Positions 1-7,929 of a stretch of DNA of 34,429 nucleotides are shown here, in pieces. The DNA lies in NCBI GenBank assembly GCA_937958345.1, contig CALGNW010000103.1, forward strand, positions 1 to 34,429, given 5' to 3'. The stretch comes from an uncultured Neomegalonema sp. GTDB lineage: Bacteria > Pseudomonadota > Alphaproteobacteria > Rhodobacterales > Rhodobacteraceae. The translations under genes were made by a program, and so were the position numbers. The notes beneath the pieces were generated by a model. The model made no database searches. It was not told the origin of the DNA and saw nothing but the letters and a program-made list of their open reading frames with translations. The number at the start of each line of letters is the position of its first letter. The stretch's first letter is position 1.

Positions 1-413
1 TGGAACGCCATTTTATCGAGTTCCTGCAGCAGATCGTTCGGAAACTCGATATCGGCCTTGTCCACCTCGTCGATCAACAGCACGAGGCGCTCGTCCGCCG
101 TGAAGGCTTCCCACAGCTTGCCGGGGCGGATGTAGTTTTTCACGTCATGGACGCGTTCGTCGCCCAACTGACTGTCGCGCAACCGCGAAACGGCATCGTA
201 TTCATAAAGGCCCTGCTGCGCCTTCGTGGTCGATTTCACATGCCATTCGATCAGTTTCAGCCCCAGCGATCCGGCGATTTGCTTGGCCAGTTCTGTCTTG
301 CCCGTCCCCGGCTCGCCCTTCACCAACAGCGGGCGCTGCAGGGTAATCGCCGCGTTAACGGCGGTGGTCAGGTCTTTTTCGGCGATATAATCGGCAGTGC
401 CTTCAAAGCGCAT
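1..413 (-). CDS. MoxR-like AAA+ ATPase, N-terminal part (runs off the left edge)
   Basis: Reverse-strand translation from ATG at 413: MRFEGTADYIAEKDLTTAVNAAITLQRPLLVKGEPGTGKTELAKQIAGSLGL...; Walker A GEPGTGKT and Walker B-like LVLLIDEVDKAD. Confidence 0.85.
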   Translation of the reverse strand, partial: MRFEGTADYIAEKDLTTAVNAAITLQRPLLVKGEPGTGKTELAKQIAGSLGLKLIEWHVKSTTKAQQGLYEYDAVSRLRDSQLGDERVHDVKNYIRPGKLWEAFTADERLVLLIDEVDKADIEFPNDLLQELDKMAF

Positions 414-528
414 CGGTCTCTCCTGAATTTGCCCACGGAATAAAGCATCCCGCCGCTTCCGTCACCCTTCCGCTTGACCTTGGCGGCGGTTAGTCCTTCT
501 TTCCCGTGAAGCAGAGGGAGAATCGACC

Positions 529-1503
529 ATGCGCGCGATTGAAATACCGGAACCCGGCGGACCGGACGCCTTGAAATTATGCGAACGGCCCATGCCCGAG
601 CCGGGTCCGCAGGAAGTGCTGATCAAGGTCGTTGCCGCAGGGGTAAACCGCCCCGACGCGATGCAGCGAGAGGGTCATTATCCGCCGCCACCCGGCGCGT
701 CCGATATCCCCGGCCTCGAAGTTTCGGGCGTCATCGAGGCCATCGGATCGGACGTCACCCGCTGGGATGTGGGCGAAAAGGTCTGCGCGCTGTTGTCGGG
801 CGGCGGGTATGCCGAATACGCGCTCGCGCACGAACAATGCGTCCTGCAAGCCCCCGACGGTCTGCCGCTTGAACACGCGGCAGCCATCCCCGAGACGTTT
901 TTCACAGTCTGGACGAATGTTTTCGAACGGTCAGACCTTGGCGACGGTTCGGTCTTTCTGGTGCATGGCGGGACCAGCGGTATTGGGACGACAGCAATCC
1001 AGCTCGCCCGAGAATTCGGCGCGACGATCTTTGCCACCGCCGGTTCAGATGAAAAATGCCGCGCCTGCGAGGCCCTCGGTGCTGAACGGGGCATCAATTA
1101 CCGCGAAGAGGATTATGTCGAGGTCGTGAAAGAGGCCACGGGCGGCAAGGGTGCAGATGTGATCCTCGATATGATCGGCGGCGATTATATCGCCCGTAAT
1201 ATCAAGGTTGCCGCAAAGCATGGCCGCATCGTCAATATCGCCTTTCAAAAGGGCGCGAAGGTCGAACTGAACATGCTTCCGGTGATGCTCAAACGTCTGA
1301 CGCTGACCGGCTCGACTCTGCGAATCCGCTCGCCCGAAGAAAAAGGCGAGATCGCAAACGCGCTGCTGCGCTTCGTCTGGCCGATGATCACGAACGGCCA
1401 AGTGAAACCGATTATGGATCAGAGTTTCGGCTTGGAGGACGCGGCGGCGGCGCATGCGCGGCTTGAAACCGACCATATCGGCAAAATCATCCTGACGATG
1501 TAA
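529..1503 (+). CDS. NAD(P)H-quinone oxidoreductase, zinc-independent MDR family (PIG3-like)
   Basis: 324 aa; MRAIEIPEPGGPDALKL...PGPQEVLIKVVAAGVNRPD; HGGTSGIGTTAIQLA nucleotide-binding motif. Confidence 0.9.
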   Translation: MRAIEIPEPGGPDALKLCERPMPEPGPQEVLIKVVAAGVNRPDAMQREGHYPPPPGASDIPGLEVSGVIEAIGSDVTRWDVGEKVCALLSGGGYAEYALAHEQCVLQAPDGLPLEHAAAIPETFFTVWTNVFERSDLGDGSVFLVHGGTSGIGTTAIQLAREFGATIFATAGSDEKCRACEALGAERGINYREEDYVEVVKEATGGKGADVILDMIGGDYIARNIKVAAKHGRIVNIAFQKGAKVELNMLPVMLKRLTLTGSTLRIRSPEEKGEIANALLRFVWPMITNGQVKPIMDQSFGLEDAAAAHARLETDHIGKIILTM

Positions 1504-1554
1504 GGCGGTTTGGCGCGCTTTTGATTTTCATGCAATGGCGCGCCCCGCAGTCCC

Positions 1555-2247
1555 TCAGGTCTGCGTGACTTGCAGCAATTCTTCGCGCTTGTTGATGTGG
1601 TAAAACCCGTCAACGCGCGCGATCAGACCCGCGCGTTTCCACTGGTTGAGAACCCGGCTGACGTTCTCGCGGCTGGCGCCGATCATCGCCCCCAGCTCTG
1701 ATTGGGTCAGCTTGTACTCAATCCGCACAGCGCCGGACACCATTTCGCGCCCGAAGCCGTCAGACAGCCGGATCATGGCCTGTGCTAACTGACCGGGCAG
1801 CGCGAGAAAGTCGCGTGCGGCCAGAGAATCGTTCGTTGCCCGCAGGCGTCCGGCCATCATGGTCAGCATATGCCGGTAAATCGCGGGGTTCTCATCCGCA
1901 TAATCAAAGAATGCCTTGCGCGAGCAGAACATTACTTTCGTCGGCTTCAGGGCGGTAATCGTAGCCGAGCGCGGAAATTCATCGAAGATCGCCATTTCCC
2001 CGATGACTTCGCCCTCGCTGAACAGGGCAATCAGTTGTTGCATGCCCGCCGGTGACAGACGCGTGGCCTTCAGGCCGCCGACCTCGACGGCATAAAACCC
2101 GTCTGCGTCGTCCCCCTCGGAAAACAGAACATCATTAGGGTCGAGCTGGATGGATCGGGCGCGTTTACCCAGCGCCTCGGGCGCATCCTGCGGCGCGCCC
2201 GTGAACATACGTGTTCTGGCAAAGACTTCTGCGGCGTCTGAACGCAA
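1555..2247 (-). CDS. Crp/Fnr family transcriptional regulator (cNMP-binding domain plus HTH)
   Basis: cNMP pocket-like GEMAIFDEFPRSATI and CRP-type HTH LTQSELGAMIGASRENVSRVLNQW. Start is TTG at 2247 (the family N-terminus aligns upstream of the first ATG at 2208). Confidence 0.88.
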   Translation of the reverse strand: MRSDAAEVFARTRMFTGAPQDAPEALGKRARSIQLDPNDVLFSEGDDADGFYAVEVGGLKATRLSPAGMQQLIALFSEGEVIGEMAIFDEFPRSATITALKPTKVMFCSRKAFFDYADENPAIYRHMLTMMAGRLRATNDSLAARDFLALPGQLAQAMIRLSDGFGREMVSGAVRIEYKLTQSELGAMIGASRENVSRVLNQWKRAGLIARVDGFYHINKREELLQVTQT

Positions 2248-2307
2248 AGCTAGTACCCCACTCGAATCGCCCTATGAGGGTACATCAAAAGCGATGAAAC
2301 GCGTAAA

Positions 2308-2323
2308 TGTGATTTTGATCACA
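2308..2323. promoter_or_regulatory. Perfect CRP-type palindrome TGTGA-TTTTGA-TCACA
   Basis: Read directly: TGTGATTTTGATCACA, about 61 bp upstream of the Crp/Fnr start codon. Confidence 0.7.
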
Positions 2324-2451
2324 GTCTTTGCGACGCTCCCGTGACACATTTATCCGGTCGGATTTGCTGGGATGCTGGGGAGCGAGGGGCCTGGCGAATC
2401 CGCACTTTGTAGCCAAAAAGCGTAGTGTAATGTTGCTGTTTGCGACGGCTT

Positions 2452-2471
2452 AACCCCCGAAAGGGGGTTTT
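2452..2471. terminator. Hairpin AACCCCC-GAAA-GGGGGTT with a short T run on the + strand
   Basis: 7-bp perfect stem with GAAA tetraloop followed by TT; lies 33 bp beyond the sel1-gene stop. T run is weak. Confidence 0.4.
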
Positions 2472-2503
2472 GTCGTTCTTGGCTGGGGTCTGGGATCAGG
2501 GCG

Positions 2504-4114
2504 TTATTTGCCGATCTCGTTTCGCAGATCCGCGAGGCGCTTTTCGGCAAGATTGAACGCCGCGTCGTCTTCGGCGGCCATGCTTGCGCTTACCTTTTCA
2601 AGCATGACGCCTGCTTCTTTGTGATTCTGCTCAACTGCTAGGGTCAGCCAGGCATGGGCCTCGGCCAGATCGACCTCCGTGCCGTCTCCGGCGGCGTAAA
2701 GCAGGGCGACGCGGTATTGCGCGTCCGATTCGCCCTGTGTTGCCGCCCTTCGGAACCAGCGGAGCGCCTCGGCATCATCTTCCATAACGCCCTCGCCCGA
2801 CTCCAGCTTGAGCGCAAGGTTATACTGGCCGAGCATATGACCGGCTTCCGCGGCTCGGCGGTACCATTTTACAGCGGCCTTATCATTTTCGGGCAGACCG
2901 GCTCCGGCGTCGAAGAAATAGCCAAGATTGTTCTGCGCTAGCGCACTGCCCGAGGCCGCCGCCGCAAGATACCAGCGGATCGCCTTGCGTAAATCGGTCT
3001 CGACGCCTTTTTCGAACTGGTACATCAGCGCGAGGTTCAACTGCGCATCGCCGTCGCCCTGTTCTGCGGCCTTTGTGTACCAAGTGATTGCCTTAGCCGG
3101 GTCAGAGGCCGCGCCCTCGCCATGCTCGTACATCCACCCCAGGTTGAACTGAGCGCGTTTATGGCCCTGCTCGGCGGCCCTTGCGTACCACAGGATCGCG
3201 GCCTCGTTGTCCTCGGCTGTGCCGTCGCCGCTGTCATAGGCCCAACCCAGCGCGAATTGTGCGTCGGTGTTGCCTTGCTCGGCGGCCTTCCTGAACCATT
3301 CCAGTGCCTTGGCGGGGTCTTTTCCGGGACCGCCCTCGGTTCCTGATTTATACCGGCGGGCAATATTATCCTGTGCCTCGGCATCGCCTTGCTCGGCGGC
3401 CTTGGTGTACCAGTGCAGCGCCTCGGCCTGATCCTGTTCGACGCCCTCACCGATCGCATACATGACGCCGAGATTGTTTTGCGCTTCCTTCAAGCCCGCT
3501 TCGGCGGCCTCGGTATACCAGCGCACGGCCTGCTCGTTGTCTTCGCCAACGCCTTGCCCCTCGTCGTATTTCAGCGCGACCGCGTATTGCGCGTCGGGGT
3601 CGCCGCCGAGGGCCGCGCGCAGATACCATGCAAAGGCCGTCTTATCGTCTTCGGGCAGACCAATACCCTTGTCGAATTTATAGGCAAGATTGTATTGCGC
3701 GTCGGCGTGATCCTGCGACGCGGCGGAGAAATACCAGCGGATCGCCTCAAGATGATCCTGCTCGACGCCGACGCCTTTTTCGTACATCCAGCCGATGTTG
3801 AACTGCGCGTAGATATAGCCCTGAAGCGCCGATTTCTCGTACCACTGTGCGGCAAGTGCGTTGTCCTCCTCGACACCCAATCCTTTGTCATAGGCCCACG
3901 CCAGCTCGAATTGTGCGACGCGGTCGCCGTTTTCGGCATCGTAGTGCAGCAGCAGCGAAAAGGGCCGGTCCTTTCCGGCGGGCTGTTGACCGATCAGCGC
4001 GCCGCGTGCGCTATCGGATGCGAATTCATGCGCAATCGTGTCGCGCCCGCCGCGTTCGGCAAAGGCTGACGATGCAAGCATCAAGAGCGCAGAAGAAGCC
4101 AGCAGCCTGAGCAT
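2504..4114 (-). CDS. Secreted Sel1-like repeat (SLR/TPR) protein
   Basis: 536 aa with signal peptide MLRLLASSALLMLASSAFA; 12 tandem units of the type A..WY.KAAEQG...AQ.NLG..Y..G.GV..D... Confidence 0.92.
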   Translation of the reverse strand: MLRLLASSALLMLASSAFAERGGRDTIAHEFASDSARGALIGQQPAGKDRPFSLLLHYDAENGDRVAQFELAWAYDKGLGVEEDNALAAQWYEKSALQGYIYAQFNIGWMYEKGVGVEQDHLEAIRWYFSAASQDHADAQYNLAYKFDKGIGLPEDDKTAFAWYLRAALGGDPDAQYAVALKYDEGQGVGEDNEQAVRWYTEAAEAGLKEAQNNLGVMYAIGEGVEQDQAEALHWYTKAAEQGDAEAQDNIARRYKSGTEGGPGKDPAKALEWFRKAAEQGNTDAQFALGWAYDSGDGTAEDNEAAILWYARAAEQGHKRAQFNLGWMYEHGEGAASDPAKAITWYTKAAEQGDGDAQLNLALMYQFEKGVETDLRKAIRWYLAAAASGSALAQNNLGYFFDAGAGLPENDKAAVKWYRRAAEAGHMLGQYNLALKLESGEGVMEDDAEALRWFRRAATQGESDAQYRVALLYAAGDGTEVDLAEAHAWLTLAVEQNHKEAGVMLEKVSASMAAEDDAAFNLAEKRLADLRNEIGK

Positions 4115-4120
4115 CGAGAC

Positions 4121-5302
4121 CTAGTTAACCTCCGACGGGCGGGCCTTGCGGGCGCGTTCGGTGGCGCTTTTCAACTGGCCGCAGGCGGCCATAATGTCCT
4201 GTCCGCGCGGCGTGCGAACCGGCGACGCATACCCCGCGCGGTTGACGATCTCGGCAAAGGCTTCGATCCGGTCCCAGCTAGACCGCTTATAGGGCGCGCC
4301 GGGCCACGGGTTGAACGGGATCAGATTGATCTTTGCGGGGATACCCTCGATCAGTTTGACCAGACGCCGCGCGTCGGCATCCGTGTCATTAACACCGTCC
4401 AGCATCACGTATTCAAAGGTAATGCGCTCGGAGTTCGACAGCTTGGGGTATTCGCGGCACGCCTGCATCAGCGTCTCGACATTCCATTTCTTGTTGATCG
4501 GAACCAGCGTATCCCGAACCGCATCCGTCGTTCCGTGCAGAGAAATCGCAAGCATGGTCCCGATCTCGTCCCCTGCCCGCGTGATCAGTGGCACGACACC
4601 GGATGTAGACAGCGTAATGCGCCGGCGTGACAGGCTGATTCCCTCGCCGTCCATCGCAATCTTCATCGCATCGCGAACGGCATCGAAATTATACAGCGGC
4701 TCGCCCATGCCCATCAGGACGATGTTGGACAGCAGGCGCTTTGCCCCGACATTGGTGTCGCCTTCTTCAGGCCATTCGCCCAGATCGTCGCGGCAGACCA
4801 TAATTTGTCCGACAATCTCTCCGGCGGTCAGATTGCGGACCAGATTCTGGGTTCCGGTATGGCAGAACGAGCATGTCAGGGTACAGCCGACCTGGCTGGA
4901 AACGCACAGCGTTCCGCGATCTTCCTCGGGAATATAGACCGCCTCGACCTCGTGCCCGCCCTCGATCCGCAACAGATATTTGCGCGTGCCGTCCTTCGAT
5001 ACCTGACGGGTCACAATCTCTGGACGTCCGATCTGAAAGTGTTCGGCGAGCGATGCGCGCAGGTCTTTTGACAGGTTTGACATCGCGTCAAAGTCCTGCA
5101 CCCCGCGCTGGTAGAGCCATGCCCAGACCTGCCGTTCCCGCATTTTCGCCTGACGCCCGGGAACACCGGCCTGAACCAGAGCGGCTCCCAGCGCCTCGCG
5201 CGTCATCCCGATCAGACTGGGCAGGCCGCCGGACGCCTTGCGCGGCAGGGCGAGCAGGTCGGGCGTCAGAGCCGTGTTCTTTGCGGCGAGCGGGGCGGTC
5301 AT
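4121..5302 (-). CDS. rlmN: 23S rRNA (adenine(2503)-C(2))-methyltransferase, radical SAM
   Basis: 393 aa; [27 protein letters not shown] radical-SAM CxxxCxxC motif, [29 protein letters not shown]. Confidence 0.96.
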   Translation of the reverse strand: MTAPLAAKNTALTPDLLALPRKASGGLPSLIGMTREALGAALVQAGVPGRQAKMRERQVWAWLYQRGVQDFDAMSNLSKDLRASLAEHFQIGRPEIVTRQVSKDGTRKYLLRIEGGHEVEAVYIPEEDRGTLCVSSQVGCTLTCSFCHTGTQNLVRNLTAGEIVGQIMVCRDDLGEWPEEGDTNVGAKRLLSNIVLMGMGEPLYNFDAVRDAMKIAMDGEGISLSRRRITLSTSGVVPLITRAGDEIGTMLAISLHGTTDAVRDTLVPINKKWNVETLMQACREYPKLSNSERITFEYVMLDGVNDTDADARRLVKLIEGIPAKINLIPFNPWPGAPYKRSSWDRIEAFAEIVNRAGYASPVRTPRGQDIMAACGQLKSATERARKARPSEVN

Positions 5303-5396
5303 TGCGTTTCCAGTATTATGGCATGCGCGGGGATGCGGCTTTGCGGCGGTTATATCGCAAGAGCGCCATAGGCCGCAAACCCTTCACCTGCAATGC

Positions 5397-5424
5397 AAAA
5401 AAGCCGCCCCTTTTCAGGGACGGC
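5397..5424 (-). terminator. Rho-independent terminator of the IalB-like gene
   Basis: Minus strand GCCGTCCC-TGAAAA-GGGGCGGC-TTTTTT, 28 bp downstream of the stop codon. Confidence 0.8.
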
Positions 5425-5451
5425 CTGTCTAAATCAAAGAGATTTAACAGC

Positions 5452-5967
5452 TTAGCTGCAGGCTTTTTTCGCTGCGTTGTAAGCGGCGGTGAAGCCGAGC
5501 AGCGAAAAGCTGTCATTCGACCGCGACCCGGCGTCGGAATATCCAGAGACCGAAGCCTTCGCACCGGCCTTCATCGACTTAACCATCGCGGTCTCTTCGC
5601 GGCGGGTTTCCAGCCATGCGCCATCGGATGACGTGAAGAACGAATAGTTATCCGAGCCGATTTTCGCCTGCGCCGTGCGCTTTTCGTCGAACCCGTAGCC
5701 CGAGATAATGCTGATTTCATTTTCGATGCCGCGCGATGGCCACATCGACACCATCAGAAATACGTCGCCGCGGCTGTCGCCCGAATAGTCTGTGCTGATT
5801 GGCGCGGTTGCCGCCCAGCAAACTTTTCCGTCCGGCGCGTCAGCGGTGAATGCGCTCCAGTATTTGAAGGCGCCCAGTCGCGTTTGTTCCTGTGCCGATG
5901 CCGCAACGGGCGCGCAGACCGCGGCGGTCAGGGCGAGTGCGGCGACGGTTTGCGTCTTCCGAATCAT
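5452..5967 (-). CDS. Invasion associated locus B (IalB)-like secreted protein
   Basis: Start ATG at 5967 (MIRKTQTVAALALTAAVCAPVAASAQE signal peptide) with upstream AGGAG; WSAFTADAPDGKVCWAATAP...LETRREETAMVKSMKAGAKASVSGYS resembles the IalB family. Confidence 0.75.
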   Translation of the reverse strand: MIRKTQTVAALALTAAVCAPVAASAQEQTRLGAFKYWSAFTADAPDGKVCWAATAPISTDYSGDSRGDVFLMVSMWPSRGIENEISIISGYGFDEKRTAQAKIGSDNYSFFTSSDGAWLETRREETAMVKSMKAGAKASVSGYSDAGSRSNDSFSLLGFTAAYNAAKKACS

Positions 5968-6061
5968 GTGTTTTCTCCTAGAGATATTCATTGCCTGTCC
6001 AAGTCATCGCGCGCCGTTCTTATTTTTTCCCAAGCACGGTCGCGCGTATTCTGCTCGATTA

Positions 6062-6083
6062 ATGGTTAACGAAGCTTAACCAT
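6062..6083. promoter_or_regulatory. Inverted pair of CtrA-like half-sites ATGGTTAA-CGAAGC-TTAACCAT
   Basis: Perfect 8+8 bp inverted repeat, both arms match TTAACCAT; lies in the divergent ialB/hpt intergenic region. Confidence 0.5.
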
Positions 6084-6347
6084 GTTCATGGATTTAGCTT
6101 TGTTACCCAATATTTCACTCTACGCGCAAACTTAATCGACCGAAATAAGGCCATTCTGCGGAAGGGACGTTCACGAACAATTCGCGTGACTGAAAGTCGC
6201 TTGCATGGCCGGCTGGTCATTCATCCGCAGCGCGATCCGTTTTCGGAACTAATTTTACCGACAAAGGGGATTGCAGCACCCGTTTAAGCGGTTTCTTAAA
6301 ACTGTCCCGCTAGAAATACGGTTACTCGCCACTTTTTAAGGTTGGTT

Positions 6348-6746
6348 ATGGCCGTCGCTGCTGCTGCTCACAAAATTGAAAGTTCGGAGTTCTTCGACTC
6401 CGCTGTCATCGACAGTTTGTCGGGCATCATGTCCGAATCCGCGATCCGTGCGCTGCTTGTGGATATGGAGCGGGACGTTCGGTTGCGTCTCGACCGCTTG
6501 GCCGAACTCCATATCGCCAGCGGCTCGTTGCCGATGATTGCCCAGGACGCCCACGACCTGAAAAGCATGGGCGGAAACTTTGGTCTGATCCAAATGGCAG
6601 AGCGTGCAGGCGTCGTCGAACGTGCCGCACGCAGCGGCTGTGTCGATACTGTCCGCACGGGTATGTCGCCGCTGCTGTCCGTTGGCGGGCATTCGCTCAA
6701 TGCGCTGACCGCGCGTCCAGAATTTATCGGTGGAGGGGCACAGTGA
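6348..6746 (+). CDS. Hpt (histidine phosphotransfer) domain protein
   Basis: Small helical protein with AQDAHDLKSMGGNFGLIQMAERAGVVE, matching the Hpt motif HxLKGxxxxxG. Confidence 0.8.
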   Translation: MAVAAAAHKIESSEFFDSAVIDSLSGIMSESAIRALLVDMERDVRLRLDRLAELHIASGSLPMIAQDAHDLKSMGGNFGLIQMAERAGVVERAARSGCVDTVRTGMSPLLSVGGHSLNALTARPEFIGGGAQ

Positions 6747-6849
6747 CCTGCACGCCTCCACATTCCCTGCAAAATGAAGGCCGACGTTCGCACTTTTCTA
6801 ACGTCCCTTCCGTAAAAATGTCCGAACCCGCTTCTAGAGGAGATGCGCC

Positions 6850-7929
6850 ATGCGCGGCCTGAGAGTTCTAATCCTAGTTTGCGCCACTGTGTCGGCGATG
6901 GCTGCCATGTGGATGATGCGGAGTGCCCTGCAAAGTCAGGCCAGCCTGCCAAACCCGCAGCAGCAAATCGCGGCGGTGCAGCCCGTCGCATCGCCCGTTC
7001 AAGCACCCGCGACGTCGCAGGTGCTGGTGGCAAACCGCGAAATTCCAACGGGCCGTGTGCTGGGTCCGGAAGATCTGCGCTGGCAGTCATGGCCTGCCGA
7101 CTCTGTGTCGGACAACTTCTACACCGAGGGTGAAGATGTTGACGCCATCGAGACTCTGACGGGCTCGGCTTCGCGCCTTGTCATCGTCGAGGGCGAGCCG
7201 ATCACGAGCAACAAGATCGTCGATCTGAACGGCACGGGCATGCTCGCCGCGTTGCTTCGTCCGGGCATGCGCGCCATCTCGATCCCGATTTCCGAGATTA
7301 CCGGTGCAGGCGGCTTTATCCTGCCCGGCGATTTTGTCGACATCCTCCTGACGCGTCAGATCACCGTCAAAGACGTTGACGAAGAGACGGGCGAAGTTCT
7401 GAACACCACCGTGCTGAACCAGACCGACACCATTATGAAAACGGTCCGGGTTCTGGCGATTGACCAGCAGCTCAACGAGACTGAAAATGCTGCGTCGGTC
7501 GGCAACAGCGCGACCCTCGAGCTGAACCCGGAGCAGGCCGAGCTGATCACGCTGACCCGCCAGATGGCACAGCAGGAGCGCGGTTTCCTGACACTCAGCC
7601 TTCGCAGCTTCAAAGAGATGGTCGACGAGTACGGCGACGACATCGACAAGGTAATGCCGGTGACGGTTCTGGATCTGCACGCGATGGTCAAAGACCGTCT
7701 GGCAGCAGCCGACGAATCCAAAGCCAACTATCTGCGCTATGCCAAGAAGAAGGCGGAAGAAGCCAGACTTCTCGGTCTTGAGCCGGAAGACATCGAGCCT
7801 GTCGAAACACAGGCAGCCGAGGTTGCACCTGTCGCTCAGCCAGCGCCGCCTTCGACGGTCACGCTGATCCGTAACGGACGCCCGATCGTTGTCCACACCA
7901 TCACGCCGAACAGCGCGGGGTCCCAATGA
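6850..7929 (+). CDS. cpaB: Flp pilus assembly protein CpaB/RcpC
   Basis: QVLVANREIPTGRVLGPEDLRWQSWP SAF domain; LRPGMRAISIPISEITGAGGFILPGDFVDILLTRQ; in a Tad gene cluster. Confidence 0.92.
   Translation: MRGLRVLILVCATVSAMAAMWMMRSALQSQASLPNPQQQIAAVQPVASPVQAPATSQVLVANREIPTGRVLGPEDLRWQSWPADSVSDNFYTEGEDVDAIETLTGSASRLVIVEGEPITSNKIVDLNGTGMLAALLRPGMRAISIPISEITGAGGFILPGDFVDILLTRQITVKDVDEETGEVLNTTVLNQTDTIMKTVRVLAIDQQLNETENAASVGNSATLELNPEQAELITLTRQMAQQERGFLTLSLRSFKEMVDEYGDDIDKVMPVTVLDLHAMVKDRLAAADESKANYLRYAKKKAEEARLLGLEPEDIEPVETQAAEVAPVAQPAPPSTVTLIRNGRPIVVHTITPNSAGSQ

Noticed and set aside
3389-4069. 226-aa plus-strand ORF opposite the Sel1-repeat gene
   Set aside because: Its periodicity simply mirrors the Sel1 repeats on the other strand.
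2504-4114. Tandem DNA repeat or mobile array
   Set aside because: The repetition is explained by Sel1-like protein repeats with divergent DNA, not a mobile or CRISPR-like array.
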